From Cryphonectria parasitica EP155 (taxonomy: Eukaryota; Ascomycota; Sordariomycetes; Diaporthales; Cryphonectriaceae): a stretch of DNA of 64,000 nt. Positions 21,099 through 32,401 of the stretch are shown here, piece by piece; the first letter of the stretch is position 1, and each line of letters starts with the position of its first letter. The stretch lies in contig NW_024468916.1 in assembly GCF_011745365.1 (NCBI RefSeq), positions 248,001 through 312,000 of the forward strand, read 5' to 3'. The translations under genes and the position numbers were made by a program. The notes under the pieces are model-generated. The model ran no database searches and had not been told where the DNA came from. It worked only from the letters and a program-made list of their open reading frames with translations.

Positions 21099-22406
21099 TC
21101 AACCATTCTGCCTCAGCCTAGCCAAGGCGGCTGCCACACCACCCCCGAGCTCCTCCTCCTCCTGCTGCTTCTTCTTCTCCTCGGCCATCCGTCTGGACTC
21201 CTCAATGGCAGCTGCAAGCTCAGCATCTTCATCGTACTCTTCCTCCTGCTGTACGGGACGGGATAGCCTCGCCCTCTTAGCCTCCTGCTCATCAGCCGCA
21301 TCGGGCCCCGGTACACCCCGGCTCCTGGACTCTGGGGTGCCCGCCATATCGCGCAGAGGCACGCGCCCCAGGGGGACAGCGTCTTCGAGTATTCTCCTCC
21401 CGGCGCGCGAGCTGTCACCGCCTTGTTCCAGCCCTCTTTTGGCGGCCCTTTTGACACGAAAAGGCTCCTCGACTGCGTCGCACCAGGACTTGACCTTCTT
21501 CTCGCCCCATCCACTAATAATACCGATGGTCTCCGGGTCAGCATTGACGGCGGCTCGCAGGCTGCCAAAGGTGCTGACGAGGGCGACGGCGTCGGCTTTG
21601 TTGACGGCGCGGGGTACGGTGACGAATTCAACGAGCTTCTCAGCATAGCCGGTGGCCTGGGCGCCCTTGATGGCAGCGAAGGAGGCGTGCTCGTAGGACT
21701 TATACAGCTCGAGGTAGCGGGCGGCCTCGGCGGCGGACCAGCACAGGATGAGAGTGACATTGTTGACCAGGCTGGTCTTGGAGAGCTCGCGGAGGGAGTC
21801 TTCGTGGTTGGGGATGTCGACCATGGCCAGCAGCACGCGGAGGTTATAGCGGCCCTGTAGGTTGCGGATGCGCGTGTAGATGTACTCGGGGTGGAGGCGG
21901 TGGTACTTGAGACTTTTGGTGGGAAAGAGGACAGACAGGATGGGCTACCAGTCAGCTGGTGGGAAACACATGGGACACACGTATACAGCAGATGCATATA
22001 CAGTCACTCACCTCAAGAAGAGGGCACAGGTCGTCAGGCCCAAGCCGTAGTCGGCGGGAATATCGCTGTACTCCCATGCCACAGACTTGAGGCATGCCAG
22101 CACTGGGTTACCCTTCTGCCTCGGAGAGACCAGGATGGTAGAGCCCGCCGACCGCTGTGGTAGGGCCTGGGGCGTGGGCTGCTTGACACCTTGGGCGGCA
22201 GCAGCAGGTGGAGGAGGCCTGTCGAGCCTCTGAGGCGTGGGCTCTTGGATCTTCCGAGGCACTGGCTGCTGCACGCGACTCGAGCCGGGGACGGGTGAGG
22301 CAGCAGCAGCAGAAGCAGCATTGGATGGCCTGGCAGGTGTCATCGATGATACCGAGGCTGCCATTGCGCTGAGGAAATCAGCGTCAGCACCGAAGTCGTC
22401 CTCCAT
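21099..22406 (-). CDS. RAD10: Rad10/Swi10/ERCC1, XPF-partner nuclease subunit
   Basis: This is the non-catalytic subunit of the XPF-ERCC1 (Rad1-Rad10) structure-specific endonuclease, used in nucleotide excision repair, crosslink repair and single-strand annealing; in fission yeast (Swi10) it is also used in mating-type switching. Two exons (22406-22012 and 21912-21099; intron with GTGAGT donor) give 402 residues. Residues 1 to about 87 are Pro/Ala-rich and disordered. The nuclease-like central domain starts at STILVSPRQKGNPVL (residue 89) and runs through YGLGLTTCALFLSLKYH, which crosses the splice junction, and YIYTRIRNLQGRYNLRVLL. Helix-hairpin-helix motifs for XPF binding lie at about residues 224-273 (VNKADAVALVSTFGSLRAA, IISGWGEKKVKSW). 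The C-terminal 100 residues are acidic and Glu/Lys-rich, a fungal extension. Confidence 0.95.
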
Positions 22407-23350
22407 CTTCGTTCTTCCGGCTGGCCTCGCCGTTTCAAGATGTCATCTGGAGTATTCTTGTCTTTCTTGGTCAGTCCATCCGTCAGCAATAGAAATCACA
22501 TGTCGTTCTGTCAAACGATAATCGCGTCTGGTGTGGATTCTCAAAACAAGGCGTTCATGAAATGGAGCATTTGCCTTGAACGGTATCTTTCTCACGTTGT
22601 GACTTCCTTTGACGTGTATCGCGCCTTCACAGTTTAACCCTGTCCCCTCTGCTCTTTCCTCATTGGGGGGAAAGTAGCGACCACTGACCAGGGTGCCTAC
22701 CTCATACCCTGGTACCTTAGCGCCTAATGCTAAGTAGCACCTGTTGTTTTGTATGCGGTATGACGTAGCACAAACAACGGTCAAAGTGTGCCAGAGCATC
22801 TGATCAGCACATGTCTAACAGAACATGGACATGGCAAAGAGCACATGGCATATGGGATCGAAAATCACCATTCTTTGTTTGAGACAAAAGAGGGACATCT
22901 GCAAGTCATTCCATGTTGTCTCATCTTTTCTTTTGCTCGGTTCCTGTCTCCGACAATACAAGTAATTACAAGTATTTAGCACTTTGATGAAGCCTGCCGG
23001 GCAACATCCACTTCAATAATATTTAGGACAAATTCAAAGATCAAGAGATGTGTAATTAAAAAAAAAAAAAAAAAATATGATATTAAGCTGGGCCACCTTG
23101 TATAAAGCAACCCAAGAAATAGAAAGTATATAATAAGAGAAGTAAGAAATGAAGAGTAAACACGAAGACAACCGAAGAATCTGTTCCTAGTCCAATCCAG
23201 CCCAAACATTCCAACACCGATGCTTCCCTCCGTTCCATGAATACTTGACTATGTAGACCTTTTCCCATGCCCATTCACATTGCCCATATGCCATTGCCAT
23301 ACCTGTTTCCCTAATGCCAGCCCAAATTTGAGATATACATGTCCCAATCT
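22407..23350. other. intergenic, RAD10 upstream
   Basis: This 0.9-kb AT-richer stretch lies between RAD10 and the unknown-function gene, both on the minus strand. It holds a poly-A run near 23058-23074 and no supportable gene. The RAD10 promoter should lie at about 22407-22800. Confidence 0.5.
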
Positions 23351-24814
23351 TCAATCCACCTCCACCACCTGGAGCCCCTCAATCTCGCCCTCACTGGGAC
23401 CTACCTTGACACACTTCTGCCCATCCACAATCCTCTCATGCGCTCTGTACAGCGCCCGCAGCCACACCTCAAGCGCTCCCTCCAGGCCATTCACCTCCTC
23501 AGCCGGCAGACCCTCCATACCACCACGTATCTGGTCCCGCAGCCTCTCGTACGCCTCGATCATAAGCCACATCTGCAGCTGTGGCACCTCCTGCTCTGCC
23601 GATGACGACGACGACGACGACGGCGATGATGAAGACGATGGCGCCGCTCTCTGCGATAGACCACTTTTGTTGGTGCTAGTAGTTTGCCTCGCCGCGGAGG
23701 TGAGCTCTCTCGCGAGGAGGTCCACGCAGACCTGCATGCCCAGTGCGTCCTCAAATCGGGGCAGCGTGCTCGTGCTCGTACTCGTCATGACGGGCGTGAG
23801 GGCGCCGTCCTCTGGAATGGGCGACAGTGCCTCCGGGGTGAAGGCCGGCTTGAAGTAGATGGTGTCCTCTTCAAAGTCGACGATGGTCGTGTCTGACATG
23901 GGCGAGCCCTCGGCTTCTGACTCCAATGACGCTGTTGTTGCTGTTGCTGCTGGTGGTGGTGGTGGTGGCGGCGATGTGGGCTCTCTCGGTGATTGTGGAA
24001 ATGGTACCTGCGGGCGCGGCGATCGTCTCGTGATCGCCGACCGGATGGTCTCGATGCTGTGCAGCCTGGTCTCGGTGTCGTGCTCGTGTTGTCCTGGCTC
24101 TAGACCCTCTCGTCGCTGCTGCTGGTGATGGTGGTAGTTGTGGTGGTCGTGCTCATCAGCAGCAGCTCCTTCTGCTTCTACCTCGTCTCGGAGCCTCTGG
24201 CAGCTCCGTGCCTCCAGGAGTGCCCTGTACTGCTCTGCAATGCTGGGCTCGACATCGGGCGTCCTTATTGTCGGTATCGCCGGCTGCTGCTGCTCCTCGC
24301 TGCCTTCAAGCTGGCCTATCCGAAGGACGGGCGTCTTAGCGTATCGCCGCATCATAAAGGGCGACCTCAGCGCTGGTGGCGTGCCAGTACCATCTTCCTG
24401 TAGCGGCGGCGTGGTCCTGGTCGTCGTGGTCGTATCGACGGACGATCTCGACGGCGATTGCCTGACCGGAGCACCGTCCTTGACTGCCAGGTGAGCAAAC
24501 TCCGGGACGAGCTTGCAGGGCGACCGAGATCTATCATTGCAGTCCGGCCGTGGCGAAGTCTCCATGGGGCGTATGTAGTAGCCGCTTTTTCGTATATATT
24601 CTTGCCACTTCGGATCGCTCAGGTCCGGAGGCAGTAGGGGCCCCTGCTTTGCGTGGCCATCACTCGAGTTTCGGGGTGAGTCTGTCGAGGCTCTGGGCGA
24701 GACATTGGAGATGACGGAGCCGGGGCGGTGTTTGGGGAGTTTGCGGAGCTTGTTTCTGCTCTTTGTGGTCGGGGTCGGGGTCGGGCTGGGGCTGTCGAGT
24801 GACAAGGACGACAT
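23351..24814 (-). CDS. mostly disordered fungal protein of unknown function
   Basis: A single exon of 487 residues if started at the ATG at 24814 (MSSLSLDSPSPTPT). I do not recognise the family. Most of the chain is Ser/Pro/Thr-rich with runs of Pro, Ser, Thr and His. Two parts look structured: a segment near residues 65-120 (DPKWQEYIRKSGYYIRP and KLVPEFAHLAVKDGAPV), and a C-terminal helical region (LQMWLMIEAYERLRDQIRGG, GLEGALEVWLRALYRAHE). The frame stays open 24 codons further upstream to an ATG at 24886, but that extension is mainly His-Thr repeats read from a CA microsatellite, so the downstream ATG is preferred. Good codon usage and length make a real gene likely. Confidence 0.75.
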   Translation of the reverse strand: MSSLSLDSPSPTPTPTTKSRNKLRKLPKHRPGSVISNVSPRASTDSPRNSSDGHAKQGPLLPPDLSDPKWQEYIRKSGYYIRPMETSPRPDCNDRSRSPCKLVPEFAHLAVKDGAPVRQSPSRSSVDTTTTTRTTPPLQEDGTGTPPALRSPFMMRRYAKTPVLRIGQLEGSEEQQQPAIPTIRTPDVEPSIAEQYRALLEARSCQRLRDEVEAEGAAADEHDHHNYHHHQQQRREGLEPGQHEHDTETRLHSIETIRSAITRRSPRPQVPFPQSPREPTSPPPPPPPAATATTASLESEAEGSPMSDTTIVDFEEDTIYFKPAFTPEALSPIPEDGALTPVMTSTSTSTLPRFEDALGMQVCVDLLARELTSAARQTTSTNKSGLSQRAAPSSSSSPSSSSSSSAEQEVPQLQMWLMIEAYERLRDQIRGGMEGLPAEEVNGLEGALEVWLRALYRAHERIVDGQKCVKVGPSEGEIEGLQVVEVD

Positions 24815-27489
24815 GGCTGGCAAATGAGGATGATCTCGCTCTGTGTGTGTGTGTGTGTGTGTGTGTGTTTCCTCTGCTGGTGGCAAATGTTTATGGTTTG
24901 TTGACCTGCTGTATGGTGGTGACCTCTAGGTTTCGTTTCGTCATACGAGAAGATGATATGATATTCAGTACGACGAGAGAGAAAGAAAGAAGGATGTCGA
25001 AAGAAGGAGGGAGGAGATAGTAAGTAGTATACGAGAAGCACAGCATTCAAGCTTGCAGGTCTAGAAGAGCAGAGGGGCCAACGTGTGCCAGTATTCTTCC
25101 TTGGTAAACACGTTAGTGGTACTACTACTACTCAAGTAGTAGTACAGTATTACCCCAGAAAAAGCACATGCATAGCCTCGACCAGGATGACGTTTTCGTG
25201 AAGGATCCTGGCCAAGGACACAAACACACTTACACGACACGCCCACACCCACTACGATTAACAGGCACCATAATGGAGGGGGGCCAAGCCCATGCCATCC
25301 ATACCTTTAGCCAAGACTGGCAGAGCCTGGGGACCTCGAAGGCGGTGGCGGCCATAAACAGACCCGCTAATGCAGCATCCACCCACACCCAGCAATGGTT
25401 CTGGCCCCTCTTCCTCCCGACTGGTGGACATGCTAAGGACAAGGTCTCTCTTTCCCACTCTGGGTGAACTTTTGCGCTGCCATGCACTCATATTGCCGGA
25501 TCTGCAGGCACTGGGCTCTGCTGCCATCCACACACATACACACAGGTTCCTGAGCCCTGCTCCACAACCCCGGTTTTTCTTTTGTGTGCGCTGGACAAGT
25601 GAGTGACGCATGAGAGAGAAGGAGAGAAGGAGAAGAAGAGCTTCATAGCATGGCTGACTCTGACTCTGGGCTGTGGTGCTTGGGGGCCTTTTTCTTGCTT
25701 TTCCCTCCCTCCCGTTCATTCCTCCCGCTCCTCCACACAAGACGTTTCGTCCGATCAACGCGGATGCTCGGCTCCGAGCTAGTTTGTGTATCCATTAGGT
25801 AGTATGTTGGTATCGTATCACTCACACCAAAACACATTTATATTCCAAACTAAAGAGAGGAAGCGATGGGAATGAAGGGGGCAGGGGGAGATTAGAGTGG
25901 CTGAGTGGCTGAAAGGGCGACACTGTTGATCGTGGGGCCGCTTCGAGTACTGTACATTCAGTCTTCAACCTTCAGCCGGACAAGCTGATTGAGATGACGG
26001 ACCCAAAGGCCAAACACCAGCCACTTGGGTGTAGTGACGCGTTTCTCCCTTGCTCTCATCCTCCTCTTTCCTCCTCTTCTTCCTGTCCACGTTGCAGCAA
26101 GCACGGTCGATAGAGACGGAGGAGCAGCCGGACAAGCGGTCAACAGTTCCCCCCCCCCTGCCACTGCCCACACACACACGCATCTCGTCATCAAGAATCA
26201 ATTTGTTGTCCAAGGCAGAGAGTATGTGCTTCCAAGTTCGCCCTTAAGGATAGTAGTGGTCTTGGGCGAGCGGGTCTAGAACGGAAACCGCGGAATTTGG
26301 CGAGCCGTAAGCATTCGTCCACGCCATGCTTCTTCGTTGGCGTCAGGCATATGCGACGCTAAGGCTGCAGTATGGCTGAACGAGAACGATGACGAGATTG
26401 GGAGGGGATTCAAGAGAGAGGGCTGTTTCACGAAGTTTATGTTTGTGGCACGTGGGAGAAAGAACGAGGGTGTCAGTTAGAAGGGAGGGAAAGGAGGAGG
26501 GAGGGAAAGGAGGAGGGAGGAGGAGGAGGACAAGGGGTGGAATCTCTTCACCTCACAACATGCCTTCAGTTGCTCATCTCTACGATGTACATCCCAAAGC
26601 TTCTTTCCTGATCATCTACTATAGTACTTGATGACTCGACTATGCGCAAGAGTGAATTAGCTGCACTTGTGACATCAGTTGACTCGGTCAGATCTGATGT
26701 TTTTCCTCCTCAGACGTTTACACAATGCTCCTGCGCTTCCTATGATCTCACTCCTTTTGCATTGGCGTTAGCATCATTAAAAGGATTTCTTTTTCTTTTT
26801 TTTTCTTTTTTTGTCAAGACTTGGTTTTTATTTCTACCCTCAACTCCAATGTCGCAAATCTCATGGGTCTATTTATGACCTCCATCCTTACTGCTCTCAA
26901 TGCACAGCACCACCGAGGTAGGTATTGTGTAACCCAAGATGCCATTCATCAAATTCATCCTCGCCCACGTTGTCTTCTTTTTCAGTTGTTGAATCATCTC
27001 CTGTCACGCCATCTGGTCCTCCGTATGCTAGGTGGGGAAGAAAGACCTTTGATCGTTCATGCTATCAGAGAAATTCGTACCGAGAAGGGAAAAGAAAGAA
27101 ACAAAGATCGCCATGTGGGTGGAGACTGCAGCGTCCATCGAGATGGATCAAAAAGATGGCAGGACCATTATGCCATAACCGACGCCTGAGGAAAAGTCCT
27201 CTTTTAAAAATAATAAAAACTGGTCAACAAGAATCGAAAGCAGGATGAGTGCTCCGGTTCGCCCAGCACCGCAAGCCTGGGATTCACCCTGCCAAGAGAG
27301 GAGAGTCTTGTCAAGGGTCGCATATTACGGAAAACTCGCATACGGAAAAAGAAGCCCATCGACTAGAAGAAAGGCGCCGAAGGGGCTTTTGGGGGAGGAG
27401 GGGGGTATAAAGCCGAGAACAGGGGGGAATTCGTGCGCCTGTTATGAGCCCGCCGCGTTCGGTGCCCATGGTTCTGCAAAGCTGCGAGC
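24815..27489. other. intergenic, no gene supported
   Basis: This 2.7-kb gap lies between the unknown-function gene (upstream side) and the 3' end of the GDP-mannose pyrophosphorylase gene. I see purine-rich stretches near 26470-26540 with a GGAGGGAGGG-type motif, a poly-C run near 26149, and T-rich DNA near 26780-26815. No open frame here resembles a protein family. Confidence 0.5.
24842..24868. repeat. (GT)n microsatellite just upstream of a start codon
   Basis: About 13 GT units on the plus strand, 28 bp upstream of the preferred ATG of the minus-strand unknown gene. In that gene's frame they would encode Thr-His repeats. Confidence 0.95.
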
Positions 27490-29043
27490 CTACATGATGA
27501 TCGCAGGAACGTCAACGTTGGCCTTGATGGACTTGTGGGGCAGAACACTGCCACCATTGACATAGATCTCGTCGCCGATGGTGACATCGTCACCCAGGAC
27601 GGTCACGTTCTCCAGGCGTGCCCACTTGCCCACACTGCTGTTCCAGCCCACGATGGCGCTCTTGACCCAGGCATGGTCCTTGACCTTGGAGCCGGACAGG
27701 ATAACACACCGCTGCAGGCGCACGCCGTCGCCAATGACCACATTGGGGCCGATGGTGACGTTGGGGCCAATCTTGCAGTTCTTGCCGATCTTGGCCGAGG
27801 GGTCGACCATGACATTGCCGCCAAAGACGAAGGGTTCGGTGGCGGGTGCGAGGAGTTTGGATCCCTTGCGGGCCAGGGAGCCGAGGTACAGGCAGGTTCC
27901 GGAGAGGAAGTCCTTGGGCTGGCCAACGTCCATCCAGAAGCCCTCGAGGTCGAATGAGTGCAGCTGGCCGTCCTTGACCATGGCGGGGAAGGTCTCCTGC
28001 TCGATGGACGTGGGGCGCAGGTCGATGCGGTCGAGGACCGAGGTGTTGAGGATGTAAATGCCGGCGTTGATGCGGTTGCCGACGAACTCGACAGGCTTCT
28101 CGACGAAGCGGTCGATGCGCGAGGGGTGGTTAGGCTTGTGCACGATCACACCATACTTGGACGGCTCCTCAACCTTGGTGACCACAATGGTGCCCTCATC
28201 GCCGTGTGCCTTGTGGAACGCAGCCAGTTCCTTAAACGGGTATTCGCAGGTGACATCGGAGTTGAGGACGAAGAAGGGGCGGTCATCCTTGCCGAGGACC
28301 TCGGCGGCAAGCTTCAGGGGACCGGCGGTGCCCAGGGGCTCCTGCTCAACAGAGAAGGTGATCGTGACGCCAAACTCTTTCTCGTACTAGATCGAGGCCG
28401 CAGGGTTAGCTGAGTGAATCCGACAGAAGCGATCGACTAACTGGGTGGGTGCAAGACCACGCCAGCCAGGAGGAGAGAAGACAGCAGAGGGCGGAGAGCA
28501 CCAAGGGGGAAGGAGGGAGAGGAAGTGGGAGCGGGGAAACGTGGATTGCGTAGGGGGATGCGCAAGACTAACCTCCTTCAGGTGGGCTTCCATGATCTCT
28601 GGGCGGTAGTTGACAGCGAGGACAATATCAGTCACACCAGCCTCAGCCAGAGCCTGGACCTGGTGCTTGATCATGGGCTTGTTGGCAAACTCGACGAGGG
28701 GCTTTGGGAGGGTCAAGGTCTGCGCGCAAGTTGTAATAAAATCAGCCAATTGTTCTTGTTCTTCTTCCTTTTGTTGGTTTTAAATCTTATGCTTTCTTGC
28801 CCCTGGGCATCACCATTTTGCTGTCTGTCTAGCTTTGATGGTGGTGCACAGGGCACGGCGTGTAGCTCGAGGGCGGGGAAGCGGTCGTGGTTTGGATCAT
28901 ACCAGAGGTCGCAGACGGGTGCCGAAGCCACCCACGAGGATGAGAGCTGCATTGATGAGGGAACATATTAGCTCTTTGACTTCATCAAGATCTTTGGTGT
29001 GGCCAGAGCCTGGTCTGCAAGTGTTTGACGACTAACCCTTCAT
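27490..29043 (-). CDS. MPG1: mannose-1-phosphate guanylyltransferase (GDP-mannose pyrophosphorylase)
   Basis: This enzyme makes GDP-mannose from GTP and mannose-1-phosphate. GDP-mannose is the mannosyl donor for N- and O-glycosylation, GPI anchors and wall mannan. Four exons (29043-29037, 28946-28903, 28719-28573, 28386-27490) join to 364 residues, the standard length. The N-terminal nucleotidyltransferase signature [16 protein letters not shown] spans exons 2 and 3. LGTAGPL and FVLNSDV follow at the active site, with FVEKP further on. The C-terminal third shows hexapeptide repeats of a left-handed beta-helix ([20 protein letters not shown]), ending [11 protein letters not shown] as in other fungal orthologues. 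The first coding exon is only 7 nt (ATG AAG G). It would supply mannose for the Ser-rich wall-type protein in this window, although the two are not linked in layout. Confidence 0.96.
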
Positions 29044-32000
29044 TGTGGTGGTGGTGGTGGTAAAAGGGTATTGAACGAGAGTTTCGAAGGGAGGGGAAAC
29101 GACTGGAGGAAGGGTTGCGACAAGATCACCAGATGCTTGGCACTGTTGGCAAGATCGAGTGTCGGCAGTGAAGATCTGCAGAAGTGATTGTTGAATAAGC
29201 ACTTGGTGGTCAATCCCTCTTGTTGTTGAATGATTGATCAACTCGACACAGCAGGTCGAGGATTTGCGGGTTTGGTTGGTTTTTAGAAGTCGAGGTCGAG
29301 GTGGTGGTAAACGAGGACAGCTGTAGCTTTTGGGTAACACGACTGCAATGGTAGACACAGACCGGCCCTTACAGTAGAGGACAGGCAGAGTGATCGGTGC
29401 TAATTGGGGGGGAGGCAACTTACTGACAGGGGTGGCTGTTGCCCCCCCAGATTTCAGGGCCCACACAGGTTGTCAAGGGACAAGTGTTATACTACTATTA
29501 TAGCCTAGTAATTACTATCGTACCTGGTAAAAGGGGCCCGCCAGGGGTTCACAGGCTGGCTAGGTGGGGTTGAACACGGCTTGGTCGCCAATCAAACCTC
29601 CATAAGGGCCAGCACGGGAAGCCCAGCAGGTCTAGCCTTTACCATAGCCAATCTCTTCCGAAAAAGATGAAATTGACTCTCTCTGTTCCTTTTAGTAACA
29701 CCTGACCTCTGAAACCCCCTTTTTGAATTCCTCCTGTTCACTATACTATTCTTATTCTTATTATTAGTATTGTCCTCATCAATCCTCCTTCTTCTCTTTA
29801 TTATAACTTGCTGCCTGTCATTATCCTAATATAGTATGTATTCATTACCTGTTCAGCGGGTGCATTGAATCCTGACAGGGCAGAAATTGTCAGTTGATGA
29901 CCCTGAACAACAGGGTTCCAAGATACACACATATTAGCCTTCTGGACTGTCTAGAACATCGTAAACGAATATGCTTATACTAGACTAGTCTGTCAGAACC
30001 CTATTGCCTCGTATGATTTACCAGAACAGTAAGGCAACGCTCCTTGCACGACGCAAACTCATCTCTTCTCTCGTAAAGAGGGAGTCGTTCTCGTGACACT
30101 TATACGAGACATACACACGCCACTACACCAAAACCCAAGACCTATCTTGTACCATCTGGAGAGTACAGCTGTCCTTTTTCTCTCTTTCTCTCTTCAAGCC
30201 GCCAACACTGTTCAGTGATACAAAGTCAACTGTGGCTCTCATCTTGTCAATAACTTACAAGAAAGATGTCCTAAGCCATTGTATAGTCCGAGATTGTGGA
30301 TTGCCCACACGTGACATGCCCCCCCCCCCCCAATTGTAACCCATTTGGACCAACTGACGCCCCCCCCCCCTTGCCTCACGTAGGTTGCCTGCCCACCCAA
30401 AAGGAGGGAGGGCAGAGACGGACCCTGTTGTAGTATTGGGTTTTCTATTTTAAGAGTTTTACCTAACTTACCGGCGGCCCCCTTTGCCCCTCCCGTGCGG
30501 GCCCTGCCGACCCTCCATATCCCAGAACAACCCTCCCAGATTGTGTAGAAGGGGGTGGCTACGTTGGCCTGGGATCTGGACATGTCGGTGGTTCCCCTTA
30601 CCCAAATGTCCGAAACCACGCAATCCAGTGGGTTGCACTTTTCACGTCCCTGATAATTTGTTGGGATAAGATAGATGTCTGAGAGGGCGCCCAGGTGGTG
30701 TGGGTATGAAACGAAAAGGGAAAGTTGCTTTACTCTGTAGTAATTACCACATAGGATAAATGTCTATGCGCCAGCTGGAGAGACGCACGAGGTGGTGGGT
30801 GTGGTCATGAGGAAAGAGTCGCTCGCTCCTTTAATACTACGAGTTGGGACAAGATTATCTGCTGCAGAGGCTGTGCGGCATGGAAATGGAGGGTATTCAT
30901 TATCATGATTTCTAAAAAAGGAATTCATAAAGGTCGTACAAATCGTTACTCTGTGTTTTTTGTCTTCTTCCACTCACCAGGATGGCTCCTGTTGCCAACG
31001 AGGAAAATGATCGTGGGCAGTCCTGGAAAAGAAACCTCTCATCGACTCGACTGATGATCTTGAGCCATTCAGCAGCCATCATCTCCACCCACACACACTG
31101 TTCGATCCGTTCCGAGCGACCACCCCGGACATACTTCTCTCAGGGCCACGGCCGAGAGACATCACATCAAACCCAGCGCCTCGTCAATAAGAACCAGGAC
31201 AAAGGTATAGCGGGAATCCAATAGAGACGCTCATGAGTCGAAATGCAGTCGTTAAAAGAAACAAACTCATCTTGAATAAGAAATTGAAGAAGAAGGAAGA
31301 AATAGAAGGACCAGAAAAAGGATAGAATGTGGTTCCGTTCCATTTGTGGTAGCCAGAGGGCAAAAGTCAAATCCAGCGTAACCGCCGCCACGCTTCCTCT
31401 GCATTCCACCCATGAGAACATTGAGGAGGTAAAAGTGCAAATCTATCTTTCCTCCCGTTTTGGAACTTTGAAAGGTCCATAAATGTGTGTTTTTTCCAAT
31501 GCCTTTTGTTTTTATATTTTCATCAGAATCGTCCTCCATAAGGTCCAAGATCTAGATTGCCCCGGAATCGTGTTTGGGGTATGCTCTTTATTTGTTGAGA
31601 AAGAAAAACAAAGGGAAAAGGAGAAGGAAAGAAAGGCGGCCGACGCAGCCTTGGAGGACAGCCCACACCCGGCTTGTCCATGCATATAGCTCAGCAGGTC
31701 ATCAAATCATATCTTTGGTATGTTTGAAAGAGAGGAAGAGGAAAACGGTTGGCGAAAATGAGCCAGACAGAGAGGCTCGATCTTTTGAATTAAAGTCAAA
31801 ATGCCGCGATGTTCGATTGATCGAATATTCATTCCTTTTTAATGTCGTCGTCGTAAGTCATTGATGTCGTTAAAAGCCACGCCAGATGCAAAGTTGTTTT
31901 TTTTCTCTCTTTTTTTTTCTCGGTTGTGGTATTCGGGTGAAAGTCATGATGATGGAGGCAAGATGAAAGATCGTCAGGGGAAGAGATGTTGATGAAGGTG

Positions 32001-32401
32001 AGTCCCGTGTGCGGGGGTAGCGCTTGGTTGAAGATGACGCCGTGAAGCCTCCGTACTGTCGGTCGGCAAAAATGGAGAAGAACCAATAAGAAGTGTAGGA
32101 CGAAGATCCGGAAATCCCCCTCTCCTCGTGTACTTGTTGGATCCGGCTTCCTGGTCCTGGGTCTAAAATAGACCTGCTCCCTAATGAAAAATGAGAGATC
32201 GTCGCAACCCCTGGGCGAGACAAGGAGTTGTGCTCTTATGCCACGTGGTTTGATGCAGGTTGTAAACTTGATCTGCGTGGTGGCTTTTGCGAGGCGAGTA
32301 ACCCCCTGGCCACCTCGTGACGCGCACGTGCCCCTCCCTGTGTTGCATGTAGGGCTGTGGAGGCTGCCTGAGTCCGTCTCTCATGCTCTCTCAGTCGCCC
32401 C
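29044..32401. other. intergenic, no gene supported
   Basis: This 3.4-kb gap lies between the GDP-mannose pyrophosphorylase start and the 3' end of the small dsRNA-binding-like gene. The first part (29044-29460) is the presumed leader and promoter of the pyrophosphorylase. AT-rich DNA follows at 29480-29870. Two C homopolymer runs lie near 30320-30331 and 30360-30370. The frames present are short and composition-driven. Confidence 0.5.
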
